A stretch of 12,687 nt of DNA. Source: Rhizobium sp. Q54. Lineage in GTDB: Bacteria > Pseudomonadota > Alphaproteobacteria > Rickettsiales > UBA1997. Below are positions 1-7,191 of this stretch, one piece after another. A model generated the notes under the pieces. That model saw only the letters and a program-made list of their open reading frames with translations, was not told where the DNA came from and made no database searches. The stretch spans positions 1 to 12,687 of the forward strand of contig CAMBES010000028.1 in assembly GCA_945865855.1 (NCBI GenBank). The letters run 5' to 3'. The stretch's first letter is position 1. The number at the start of each line of letters is the position of its first letter. Both the position numbers and the translations under genes were made by a program.

Positions 1-61
1 AGCGTTTAATTAAGTTCGTCATTGCGCAGAAGAAAATCGACTCGGCAATTCAGAATGAATA

Positions 62-316
62 TTAATTCTTTAATAATTTATCCAGCCCACCCGCAGCATC
101 AAGAGCATAAAGATCATCGCATCCGCCGACATGAAAATTGCCGATAAAAATTTGCGGAACAGTCATGCGACCACCAGATTTTTTTATCATTTCTTCTCTG
201 ATTTTGTCGTCAGTAATTTTGATCTCGGTAAATTCTACGCCCTTTCTGCTCAAGAGCGCCTTAGCTCTAACGCAATATGGGCAAACTTCTTTGGAATAAA
301 GAATAATGTCAGGCAT
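62..316 (-). CDS. grxC: Glutaredoxin 3 (GrxC-type)
   Basis: A complete 84-residue cytoplasmic thiol-disulfide oxidoreductase that would reduce protein disulfides or glutathione mixed disulfides using glutathione. The dithiol active site CPYC is at residues 12-15. The family's TVP loop with its cis-proline is at 52-54, and a GGCDD glutathione-binding segment is at 64-68. Length and motif spacing match bacterial glutaredoxin 3. The ATG at 316 is the only sensible start, since the fold begins at once; no clear Shine-Dalgarno sequence precedes it. It lies downstream of secF on the same strand after 159 bases, so it may have its own promoter. Confidence 0.95.
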   Translation of the reverse strand: MPDIILYSKEVCPYCVRAKALLSRKGVEFTEIKITDDKIREEMIKKSGGRMTVPQIFIGNFHVGGCDDLYALDAAGGLDKLLKN

Positions 317-475
317 GTTATGTTTGTAATTAATTCATAGCGTTGTTTACGCTCTTAAAATTTCACACAAATTACTTGGTGATAATTTTTGGAGTTTTTA
401 TCAAAATGTTCTAGTGATTCTTGCGATCTCATCTAGATATTAACAGCAAGCTAAACTTGCTCTAGGCTCCTGAAC
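317..475. other. Spacer between secF and grxC with two small inverted repeats
   Basis: This 159-base gap contains a 6-bp stem with a 5-base loop at 445-461 (AGCAAG/CTTGCT), just downstream of the secF stop on the minus strand. It also has a 5-bp stem at 339-353 (AGCGT/ACGCT) just upstream of the glutaredoxin start. Neither is followed by a T-run on the minus strand, so neither is a convincing intrinsic terminator. I see no gene or clear promoter here. Confidence 0.4.
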
Positions 476-1381
476 TCAACTCTTCTCTTGTTTGCGCGGA
501 TTCAAATAAATCAGAATTGGTGCCGAGATGTAAATCGAAGAATAAGTTCCAACCACGATGCCAAAAAAGGCTGCAACGCTAAAGCTGTAGAGCACTTTTC
601 CGCCAAATAAAATCAAAGCCAAAATCGAAATTAGTGTAATTCCTGAGGTTAAAATTGTTCTGCTCAAAGTTGAGTTAGCGCTGGAATTAATCAGGTCGGA
701 AAGATTCATTTTTTTGTAACGACGTAAATTTTCGCGAATGCGGTCATAAATCACCACCGAGTCATTAATTGAGTAGCCAATGATGGTAAGAATCGCGGCA
801 ATTGAGGTAAGATTGAACTCAAGACCAGTAACCGAATAAAAACCAAGAGTCAGAACCGCATCGTGAAGAAGGGCAAAAATTCCGCCAACTCCAAATTGCC
901 AATCGAAGCGAATCCAAATGTAAATCATAATAAAAATGAATGACATCAGTAGAGCCATGAAGCCTTTCAAAATAAGCTCTGAACCAACTTGCGGACCAAC
1001 GTAATCAACTTTACGATACTCAATTTTACTAAAATTTTTACCAAGAATTTCTTGAATTTTTTTAACAACTACAGACTGCTCTTCGTCAGTTTTGGCAACG
1101 CGAATCAACAAATCTTGCCCGTCAATATTCTGAATTTGCACATCTTTTACCTGCTCAACAAGAAGATCGCGAACCTTGGCCACATCAGTATTACCTTCAA
1201 TTTTTGCTTCGATTAAAATTCCACCAGCAAAATCGATGCCAAAGTTCAAACCATTGATCCCAATCACAATCAAAGAAGCAACAATAGCAAAAACCGAAGC
1301 AGCAAGCGCAATTTTATGCGGCTTCATGAAATCGATTTTTGTATTACTGAGTCCGGAACGGAATTTGGAGAGGATCTTCAT
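476..1381 (-). CDS. secF: Protein translocase subunit SecF
   Basis: Inner-membrane RND-family partner of SecD, which uses the proton gradient to help SecYEG export proteins. The 301 residues cover a complete SecF. There is a first membrane helix at about 24-44, then the family segment LNFGIDFAGG leading into a periplasmic domain. A bundle of further membrane helices begins near residue 135, with the conserved GYSINDSVVIYDRIREN block in the second half. The protein ends shortly after the last helix in a short basic tail. secD is not next to it in this window. It lies between rpsT and grxC on the same strand; the 81-base gap to rpsT carries a hairpin but no T-run. The ATG at 1381 fits the family N-terminus. 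Confidence 0.96.
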   Translation of the reverse strand: MKILSKFRSGLSNTKIDFMKPHKIALAASVFAIVASLIVIGINGLNFGIDFAGGILIEAKIEGNTDVAKVRDLLVEQVKDVQIQNIDGQDLLIRVAKTDEEQSVVVKKIQEILGKNFSKIEYRKVDYVGPQVGSELILKGFMALLMSFIFIMIYIWIRFDWQFGVGGIFALLHDAVLTLGFYSVTGLEFNLTSIAAILTIIGYSINDSVVIYDRIRENLRRYKKMNLSDLINSSANSTLSRTILTSGITLISILALILFGGKVLYSFSVAAFFGIVVGTYSSIYISAPILIYLNPRKQEKS

Positions 1382-1424
1382 TGCTGTAATATGATAACAC
1401 CCTTCGACTAGCTTGTGGTGACAG

Positions 1425-1450
1425 GCCTAAACATGCTGAACATGTCAGGC
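1425..1450. repeat. Imperfect hairpin between rpsT and secF
   Basis: GCCT (1425-1428) pairs with AGGC (1447-1450), and ACATG (1430-1434) with CATGT (1441-1445 region), leaving a small loop and a short internal bulge. Adjacent sequence at about 1399-1422 (CACCCTTCGAC...GGTG) resembles a degenerate form of the palindromic extragenic element built around CCCTTCGACAAGCTC found in many bacteria; that likeness is from memory. On the minus strand, downstream of rpsT, no T-run follows, so it is better called an extragenic palindrome than a terminator. Confidence 0.4.
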
Positions 1451-1462
1451 GTATGACAAAAA

Positions 1463-1729
1463 TTATTTTTTGATTTTCTTAATCGCTGAAGAAAGTCTGC
1501 TCAATTTTCTTGCCGCAGTGTTAATCTTAAAAATATTCTTAGTTACACCGCGCATAAGTTCTGGCTCAAGGGCTTTAAAGGCTTCGCGAGCTTTTACTTC
1601 ATCGTTAGATTTGATGGCGTCATCAACTTTACGAGCAAAACTTCTGATTCTGCTTTTTCTAGCAGCATTAACTACATTCTTTTGCGCACTAGAGCGAAGA
1701 GCTTTCTGCGCTGATTTGGTATTAGCCAT
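1463..1729 (-). CDS. rpsT: Small ribosomal subunit protein bS20
   Basis: An 88-residue, strongly basic, alanine-rich helical protein that binds 16S rRNA in the 30S subunit. The N-terminus MANTKSAQKALRSS is the characteristic S20 signature, and the central basic helix and the lysine-rich C-terminus also fit. Length is normal for the family (about 86-90). The ATG at 1729 is fixed by the MANTKSA start, though the AT-rich leader shows no obvious Shine-Dalgarno sequence. It lies 53 bases downstream of the HAD hydrolase gene on the same strand; the two may or may not share a transcript. Confidence 0.97.
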   Translation of the reverse strand: MANTKSAQKALRSSAQKNVVNAARKSRIRSFARKVDDAIKSNDEVKAREAFKALEPELMRGVTKNIFKINTAARKLSRLSSAIKKIKK

Positions 1730-1782
1730 TTTTATGAATTTTAATTTTTGAAAAGTGGTTAGAGGCCGCGGAAAATATGGAG

Positions 1783-2502
1783 CTATTTCAATTTGGCAAG
1801 TAATTCAATAAGCTCTTGATGATTAGAGTAAGCAGGAAGAAAACCCTCTCCACCCCTGCCTTCGTGCAGAATTTTCTCTGACACCGTTGAAGAAATTTTA
1901 TTGTCAGGATGGTAGTAAAGAATCGGACTACAGCCTGAATTCCAAGCACATTCTACATCGGCAATTGTGTCGCCAATAAACCAAATTTCATCTTTTTTTG
2001 GATCTAAATCTGAACCAAGTAAAGCAAGATCAACCGGATCTTTGCTTGGCTTATCGTAAGATGAATCAAGAGAACCCACAATCGCAAAAAACTTTTTTTC
2101 GATGCCAATTTTTGCTACTTCTTTGCGCAGGGTTACGCCGATTTTATTACTAACTATAAACTGCACCACGCCCATTTCTTCCAGCGCATTTAATAGTTCG
2201 ATGACATTTGGCAAAAGTCGCAACTGTTCAAGATGCATGGCGCGGTAATTACTTTTATAAATTTCGCCAGCCTTCTCCCATTCAGCACCAAAAATTTTTG
2301 GGAAAGATTCTCGCATAGATTTGTGTACGTTGTTACGCACTTTTTCTAAGCCCCATTCTTCCCTTCCTGTAGCGCGCATTGTCGCGTCAATTGCAGCTTG
2401 GATTAATGGCCAAGTGTCGACTAAAGTATTATCCCAATCGAAAATCACCGCCTTCGGTTTTGGCAATTTAAGCAGAGCTGCTTTGTTTTCTTCTAGATTC
2501 AT
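1783..2502 (-). CDS. HAD-family hydrolase, phosphoglycolate phosphatase-like
   Basis: A cytoplasmic haloacid-dehalogenase-superfamily phosphatase of 239 residues from the ATG at 2502. Motif I is FDWDNT with the nucleophile Asp22 and acid/base Asp24. Motif II is the Ser118 of FIVSN, motif III the Lys151 of YDKP, and motif IV the FIGDT Asp178 with Asp182. The helical cap between motifs I and II places it with Gph/pyrophosphatase-type enzymes. The substrate cannot be told from sequence. An in-frame TTG at 2544 would add 14 residues but lies in the loop of a hairpin (2533-2561) and adds only polar residues before the fold, so I prefer 2502. pheT ends 110 bases upstream. Confidence 0.85.
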   Translation of the reverse strand: MNLEENKAALLKLPKPKAVIFDWDNTLVDTWPLIQAAIDATMRATGREEWGLEKVRNNVHKSMRESFPKIFGAEWEKAGEIYKSNYRAMHLEQLRLLPNVIELLNALEEMGVVQFIVSNKIGVTLRKEVAKIGIEKKFFAIVGSLDSSYDKPSKDPVDLALLGSDLDPKKDEIWFIGDTIADVECAWNSGCSPILYYHPDNKISSTVSEKILHEGRGGEGFLPAYSNHQELIELLAKLK

Positions 2503-2532
2503 TTGAGAGATTTTTTTGCTTTTCCAGGATTG

Positions 2533-2561
2533 CTCTCTTCGCAAAAATAACTCGAAGAGAG
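2533..2561. repeat. 9-bp perfect inverted repeat in the pheT-HAD gap
   Basis: CTCTCTTCG at 2533-2541 is exactly complementary to CGAAGAGAG at 2553-2561, with an 11-base loop. It lies between the pheT stop and the preferred start of the HAD gene on the minus strand. No T-run follows the stem in that direction, so a terminator is not well supported. It could be an RNA processing or mRNA-stability structure. Confidence 0.5.
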
Positions 2562-2612
2562 AGTGTCTAACTTAAAGGCTTCATCACTGCGCAAGATCAG
2601 ATCCAAGAGATA

Positions 2613-5033
2613 TTAAACGCGCAAAGATGTGCCTGTTTTAGCTACGGCATCAATGATTTTTTTACTAATCACTTCAATTTCTTCCGAGGTTAGAGTTTTT
2701 TCCTGTGGTTGAATTTTAACGCGTAGAGCCACGGATTTTTTGTCTTCCGCGATGTTGTTGCCACTAAAAATATCGAATATGCTTACTTCTTTAATCAACT
2801 GTTTGTCGGTGCTGGAGATGGTTTTAATCAATTCTCCAACCGCTAAATTTTTGTCAGCAAGAAAAGCAAAATCGCGCTCAACAACAGGAAGGTCATTTGC
2901 AGTAAATGCCTTGCGCGTGCTTTTTTGCTGGGCCGGCAAACTGTCGGTAAAAATCTCAAAAAGATTTACTCGCGCTTTGATGTCGAATTTTTTAGCAACT
3001 GCTGGATGTAATTCACCAAAAAATCCGACTAAATTTTTTCCCAATTTTAGCGCGGCGCTGCGATGTGGGTGATAATATTTTGGAGCTTCGACCGTGCTAA
3101 TTTGTAAGCTCTCGGCACGTAGTCCAAAAATTTCTACAGTTGAAAGAAGGTCTTTTTTGACATCAAAAATATCAAAAACTCTTTCGTCGCGGTAATGATT
3201 TTGCTCTTTATTTTTACCCGCTCTAAGGCCTGAAATCATTGGCTTTTGTGCATCACCAACAAAAACATTTCCAATCTCAAACAAAGCTAGATCAGAAAAA
3301 TTTCGTGCAGAATTTTTTTGGTAAGTTGCAAGAAGACCCATTGCCAGAGTAGGTCGCATGTGATTCATCTCCGCAGAAATCGGGTTCGCTAGAATTAATT
3401 TTTCATTCTTTTCAGCAAAAATTTCGACTAGATTTTCATCAACAAAAGACCAGGTGATGATTTCAGTTAAACCTTGAGCGACCAGGTTGGTTCTGACTGC
3501 ATCAGCAGTAAGTGGTAAACTGTTAATAATGATTGGCTGGGATTTTATCTGGTCGTAGCCCATTATTCTTACCACTTCTTCGACAAGATCTTCGGAAGAG
3601 AAAATATCGTGACGATGCGAAGGAACTTCTACTTCTACCTCTTTTATAGCATCTTTTAAATGTGCAGAATTTTGAGAATCTTGTGAGTGTAGATTGCCGA
3701 TATCACCCGGCTGATTAACAGCCCAAGAGTGACGAAAAGCTAATTTTGTTAAAATCTCAAATGCCTTTTCTGGCGCAACTTCAAGGCCAATTAATTTTTT
3801 AATTTTCGCGAAATCAAAATTGATTTTTTTGGTCGGAGATTTTGTGCCGACAAAATTTGCTTCACTTACTTCGCCGCCACAAATTTCCAAAATTAATTGT
3901 GTTGCAAAATCAATTCCCAATTCACAAGAGGCCTCGTCAACGCCACGCTCGAAACGGTGTCTAGCATCAGAGAAGATATTTAATTTACGTCCAGAGTAGG
4001 CAATTGATGAGGGATTAAAAAATGCTGACTCAAGTAAGATTTCTGTAGTTTCTAATTCACATGATGAACTCATTGAGCCAATCACGCCGGCCACTCCAAT
4101 TACTTTTTTGGAATCGGAAATTACTAAAATTTTTTCATCGAGAGTGAGCTCTTCTTTCTTAAGAGAGGTAAATTTTTCATCCTTTTTGGCAAAACGAATT
4201 GCAAGTGGGGCCTTGATTTTATTCGCGTCGTAAGCGTGCATCGGACGATTAATAACATGCATGACGTAATTGGTGACATCAACAATCGCTGAAATTGGAT
4301 TCATTCCAAGCGCTTCTAATTTTTTCTTCAACCATTCTGGCGACTCACAATTTTTAACATTTTTAATCTGACAAAAAGCGGCGTAATTGCAGGCCTCAGT
4401 AGCTTCATTTTTTACTTCGAATGGAAAAGAAAATTGCCCAGAAATTTTCTTAATCTCGAGATTTTTTAATTCACCTATGCCGCTTGCAGCTAGATCTCGC
4501 GCGATTCCATAAACTCCCAAACAATCACCGCGATTTGGCGTAACGTTAATTTCAATCAAAGCATCATTCAGCGAAAACACCTCGGTAACCTTAGTGCCAA
4601 CTAACCATTTATCAGCAATTTCAATAATACCGGCATCTTCATTTCCAAGATTCAATTCACGAGCCGAGCACAACATTCCATTACTTTCAACTCCGGCAAT
4701 TTTAGCTTTTTTAATCACCATTTGATTAGTTGGAATGACTGAGCCAATTGGTGCATAGGCAACTTTTAAACCCGCACGAGCATTTGGCGCGCCACAAATA
4801 ATTTGTAATGGAGTAGCAGAATCTGCCGTTTCAACTGAACAAATTTGTAACTTGGTAGAATTTTCATGCGGCTTGGCTTCGAGGATTTTCGCCACAGAAA
4901 ATGCCGAGAGAATTTTTGCTTTGTCTTCAACCGATTCAACTTCAAGACCAATCGCAGTAAGCTTTGCACAGATTTCTTCAAGCGAGGCTTTGGTGGTTAA
5001 ATATTCCTTCAGCGAGGAAAGAGTGAACTTCAT
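2613..5033 (-). CDS. pheT: Phenylalanine--tRNA ligase beta subunit
   Basis: The 806-residue beta chain of the cytoplasmic alpha2-beta2 enzyme that charges tRNA-Phe. An N-terminal region is followed by an EMAP-like tRNA-binding domain (ICGAPNARAGLKVAYAP). The B3/B4 editing region follows, with NVTPNRGDCLG and IVDVTNYVMH. Next are the RHRFERGVDE segment, a B5 domain, the catalytic-like domain containing PSHRHDI and EEVVRIMGYDQI, and a C-terminal ferredoxin-fold anticodon-binding domain starting near PVVERDFAFLADK. Length is normal (about 790-810). The ATG at 5033 overlaps the stop of the ATP synthase b gene by one base (TAATG), so it is probably translated by coupling at the end of the F0 operon. 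pheS is not in the window. Confidence 0.96.
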   Translation of the reverse strand: MKFTLSSLKEYLTTKASLEEICAKLTAIGLEVESVEDKAKILSAFSVAKILEAKPHENSTKLQICSVETADSATPLQIICGAPNARAGLKVAYAPIGSVIPTNQMVIKKAKIAGVESNGMLCSARELNLGNEDAGIIEIADKWLVGTKVTEVFSLNDALIEINVTPNRGDCLGVYGIARDLAASGIGELKNLEIKKISGQFSFPFEVKNEATEACNYAAFCQIKNVKNCESPEWLKKKLEALGMNPISAIVDVTNYVMHVINRPMHAYDANKIKAPLAIRFAKKDEKFTSLKKEELTLDEKILVISDSKKVIGVAGVIGSMSSSCELETTEILLESAFFNPSSIAYSGRKLNIFSDARHRFERGVDEASCELGIDFATQLILEICGGEVSEANFVGTKSPTKKINFDFAKIKKLIGLEVAPEKAFEILTKLAFRHSWAVNQPGDIGNLHSQDSQNSAHLKDAIKEVEVEVPSHRHDIFSSEDLVEEVVRIMGYDQIKSQPIIINSLPLTADAVRTNLVAQGLTEIITWSFVDENLVEIFAEKNEKLILANPISAEMNHMRPTLAMGLLATYQKNSARNFSDLALFEIGNVFVGDAQKPMISGLRAGKNKEQNHYRDERVFDIFDVKKDLLSTVEIFGLRAESLQISTVEAPKYYHPHRSAALKLGKNLVGFFGELHPAVAKKFDIKARVNLFEIFTDSLPAQQKSTRKAFTANDLPVVERDFAFLADKNLAVGELIKTISSTDKQLIKEVSIFDIFSGNNIAEDKKSVALRVKIQPQEKTLTSEEIEVISKKIIDAVAKTGTSLRV

Positions 5034-5512
5034 TAATGCACCGTTTTGCCAAGATTATTCAAAGTTTTTTCAATTAATTTTTCGTGGCCTTCTTGATTGA
5101 GATTTAATTCCTTAGTCAATTTTCCGAGGGCCAAATTAACAATTTTTACTTTCAATTCACGAATTGCAGAATCTTCCTCGGTCTTTATTCTGTCTAATGC
5201 GCCAGCTCTTCTTTTGCTTACTTCTTCTTCAAGAAGTTGGTGCGATTCATCAGCTAATTTTTGAACCTCATCTTCAGTGTCTTTCACTAATTTTTTCGCG
5301 AAAAACGTTGCTTCTTCGTAAAGCTTTTCCGCCTTTACTAGTAATTTTTCGGCATTTTCTTTCATCTCTTTTGCCGCAAGAATTTCTTCAGCGATTTTTT
5401 TTGAGCTATTGTCCAAGCCCTTACGCAACAAAGGCCAAACATATTTCGCAGCAAAGGCTCCAAAGGTAAAGAAGGCAATCGCCAACCAGAATTTTTCGTC
5501 GAAATGAAACAT
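5033..5512 (-). CDS. atpF: F0F1 ATP synthase subunit b
   Basis: A 159-residue stator subunit of the membrane ATP synthase. One N-terminal membrane helix (about 8-27, rich in Phe/Ala/Tyr) is followed by a long, highly charged coiled coil (about 30-150) that would reach from the membrane to F1. It is the fourth F0 gene after a, c and b', the usual alphaproteobacterial order. It starts one base after the stop of b' and ends in a one-base overlap with pheT, so these three genes form a tight translational unit. Assigning this copy as b rather than b' rests on gene order and its longer cytoplasmic part. Confidence 0.9.
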   Translation of the reverse strand: MFHFDEKFWLAIAFFTFGAFAAKYVWPLLRKGLDNSSKKIAEEILAAKEMKENAEKLLVKAEKLYEEATFFAKKLVKDTEDEVQKLADESHQLLEEEVSKRRAGALDRIKTEEDSAIRELKVKIVNLALGKLTKELNLNQEGHEKLIEKTLNNLGKTVH

Positions 5513-5513
5513 A

Positions 5514-5945
5514 TTAGCTGAGAATTTTTGTCTTAATATTTTGTACTAAATCTTGAATTGCCGCAGAGGCTTTTACTTCAGATTTTTCAAGCAGAGATTT
5601 GAGTTCAGCGCGCGATTTTTTTGTCGCTTCATCAAGACTGCTCTTGAGATTAGTTAATGCTTGATCTCTTTCTTTCATAGCGCGGCGCGAAATTTCGTCC
5701 ATTTTATCTTCGTAATTTCCGCTCGCTTCTTGCTGCATTTTTTCTGCTTCACGCCGCAACTTAAAAATTTGTTTTTCGAGCTTGCGAGAATTTTCTTTGC
5801 TTGAATCGACAACATTTTTTCTTGCGGCAATGATGTCACAAATTCTTGGCAGAATCAGAAATGAAGCAGCTAAATAAAGGGAAGCAAAGCAAAGAAGAAA
5901 CCAAAAAATTTGTGGATTATATGTAGAGAAATCGAACTGAGGCAT
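5514..5945 (-). CDS. atpF2: F0F1 ATP synthase subunit b' (second b-type subunit)
   Basis: A 143-residue b-like stator subunit. It begins with the short polar lead MPQFDFSTYNPQIFWF, a b'-type start in alphaproteobacteria and photosynthetic bacteria. A single membrane helix at about 13-33 follows, then a coiled coil rich in Lys, Glu and Ala. It would pair with the next gene's b subunit as a heterodimeric peripheral stalk. On the minus strand it is separated from atpE by 57 bases that contain a strong hairpin with a T-rich 3' side, so its transcript may be less abundant than that of atpE. The gap to b is one base. The gene is also called atpG or atpX in some genomes. Confidence 0.9.
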   Translation of the reverse strand: MPQFDFSTYNPQIFWFLLCFASLYLAASFLILPRICDIIAARKNVVDSSKENSRKLEKQIFKLRREAEKMQQEASGNYEDKMDEISRRAMKERDQALTNLKSSLDEATKKSRAELKSLLEKSEVKASAAIQDLVQNIKTKILS

Positions 5946-5958
5946 GATTAAAAAAATT

Positions 5959-5996
5959 AAAAAGTGGTCACTCTTTTTATAGAATGACCACTTTTT
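5959..5996 (-). terminator. Terminator- or attenuator-like hairpin inside the ATP synthase operon
   Basis: A perfect 12-bp inverted repeat pairs AAAAAGTGGTCA (5959-5970) with TGACCACTTTTT (5985-5996) around a 14-base loop. Three more pairs can form inside the loop past one mismatch. Read on the minus strand, the GC core GTGGTCA/TGACCAC is followed by TTTTT, AA and a second T-run, which is the layout of an intrinsic terminator. Because b', b and pheT lie downstream with no other visible promoter, partial termination or RNA processing is more likely than a full stop. Confidence 0.65.
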
Positions 5997-6002
5997 TTCT
6001 GA

Positions 6003-6227
6003 CTAACTAAACATTACAAGGAATGCCAAAAGTACCGCGAAGATACCCATAGCTTCGGCAAGACCCACAGCGATGTAGATGTATTTTTCAATCTTCGGAG
6101 CAGCAGATGGATTACGCGCTAAACTGTTAAAGAAAGATCCGAAGATATTTCCAATTGCAATCGCAGCGCCAGCCATGCCGATTGAGCAAAGACCAACACC
6201 GATGAATTTTAAAGAGACCATTTCCAT
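6003..6227 (-). CDS. atpE: F0F1 ATP synthase subunit c
   Basis: The proteolipid that forms the rotating membrane ring of ATP synthase. It has 74 residues in two membrane helices (about 8-31 and 50-72) joined by the polar loop LARNPSA around residues 36-42. The proton-carrying carboxylate is Glu58 in GLAEAMG of the second helix. No sodium-type set of coordinating polar residues is evident next to it, so proton coupling is expected. Length and sequence style match the Rickettsiales/alphaproteobacterial c subunit. The ATG at 6227 and another at 6221 are both possible; neither has a strong ribosome-binding site. It follows atpB by 79 bases and precedes a strong hairpin. Confidence 0.96.
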   Translation of the reverse strand: MEMVSLKFIGVGLCSIGMAGAAIAIGNIFGSFFNSLARNPSAAPKIEKYIYIAVGLAEAMGIFAVLLAFLVMFS

Positions 6228-6260
6228 GATTTTTAAAAATTAAAATTATCCATCTAAAAC

Positions 6261-6305
6261 CCCATTGGTTGGGAATTTTTTTGACTCGATGGACAGAAGT
6301 CAAAA
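6261..6305 (-). other. Stem-loops in the atpB-atpE gap
   Basis: An 8-bp perfect stem TTTTGACT (6279-6286) with AGTCAAAA (6298-6305) has an 11-base loop and touches the atpB stop codon. A small CCCA/TGGG stem (6261-6264 with 6270-6273) lies beside it toward atpE. On the minus strand the larger stem is followed by an A-run, not a T-run. An mRNA end-protecting or processing structure is therefore more likely than a terminator. Confidence 0.45.
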
Positions 6306-6306
6306 C

Positions 6307-7143
6307 TTAGTGAGCTCTCACAGTTTCGCTGAAGTAAGCGCAAACAAGAATCGAGAAAATATAAGCCTGAAGCACTGCAACGAAAAGCTCGAAGCCAATC
6401 ATCACAACGCTGAATAAGAATGGTAAAGTGCCAAAAATCACGCCAAGAGAAATGATGAAACCTGCGACAACCTTAAGCAGAACATGGCCCGCAACAAGGT
6501 TAGCAAAAAGACGAACTGAGAGAGTAATTGGGCGAATCAGGAAAGAAAAAAGCTCGATGGCGAAAATCACCGGAGCCATCCACATCGGTACACCACTTGG
6601 TAAAAACATGTGCAGAAATCCGAAAAATCCGTTACGCACAATTGCAAAAATTGTAATCGTTAAGAAAGAAACCATCGCCAAAGAAAGCGTGACAACTACT
6701 TGGCTTGTCGACGTAAAGCTGTAAGGCGTCATTCCCAGAACATTACAAAGTAAAATGAAGGTGAAGAGACTAAAAATTAGTGGGAAAAACTTTCTGCCTT
6801 CTTCGCCAATTGAACTTAAAATCATGTCGTTGATGAAGTTATAAACTCCCTCAGCAATCACTTGTAAACGTGAAGGAATGAGCAATTTTTTGCGTGTTGC
6901 CGCAAGCATAAAGGTGATGATTAAAAACGTAGCAATCACCATGTAGAGGGCGGAATTAGTGAAGCCAAAATCGGTTCCAGCAATTTTAAAATCGACAATT
7001 TTTTTAACTTCAAATTGCGCGAGTGGGCTATGCTTTTCGCCATGAGCTTCTTCGCCAACTTCTTCGTGAGCCGATTGAACTTCTTCTTGCTTTGCCGCAT
7101 TTTCAAGCGAAGTCATTTCTTCAGAAATTTTTTTGTGTGACAT
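6307..7143 (-). CDS. atpB: F0F1 ATP synthase subunit a
   Basis: The membrane stator subunit that forms the proton half-channels next to the c ring. The 278 residues end in several hydrophobic helices, with the essential arginine at 211 in LSVRLFANLVAGH. The block GFTNSALYM near residue 60 and SRLQVIAEGVYNFI near 91 are typical of alphaproteobacteria. The first 40 or so residues are an unusual hydrophilic extension rich in Glu, Lys and His before the point (about SPLAQFEVKKIV) where family members usually begin. No ATG, GTG or TTG is in frame near that point, so the extension is probably translated; Met10 is an alternative start. It is the first gene of the minus-strand operon, and no atpI is visible upstream. 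Confidence 0.94.
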   Translation of the reverse strand: MSHKKISEEMTSLENAAKQEEVQSAHEEVGEEAHGEKHSPLAQFEVKKIVDFKIAGTDFGFTNSALYMVIATFLIITFMLAATRKKLLIPSRLQVIAEGVYNFINDMILSSIGEEGRKFFPLIFSLFTFILLCNVLGMTPYSFTSTSQVVVTLSLAMVSFLTITIFAIVRNGFFGFLHMFLPSGVPMWMAPVIFAIELFSFLIRPITLSVRLFANLVAGHVLLKVVAGFIISLGVIFGTLPFLFSVVMIGFELFVAVLQAYIFSILVCAYFSETVRAH

Positions 7144-7191
7144 TTGTAAAGTTAGATTTAAAACGCGCCGAACCTTTCAACTTAAGGCCTC
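7144..7191. promoter_or_regulatory. Divergent intergenic region between atpB and the IalB-like gene
   Basis: Only 48 bases separate the two divergent starts, so promoters for the ATP synthase operon and for the plus-strand pair must lie here or reach into the opposite gene. I see no good -35/-10 pair in either direction. On the plus strand AAGG at 7184-7187, four bases before the ATG, could serve as a weak ribosome-binding site. Confidence 0.35.

Noticed and set aside
1..61. Left edge sequence with CGTCATTGCGC, like a common extragenic palindrome start.
   Set aside because: Too short and degenerate at the window edge to support a repeat or a terminator for the glutaredoxin gene.
7144..7191. 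Possible sigma-70 promoter for atpB (TTGAAA on the minus strand with an AT-rich -10).
   Set aside because: No -10 of acceptable quality occurs at 16-18 bases from the -35, so it is no better than chance in AT-rich DNA.
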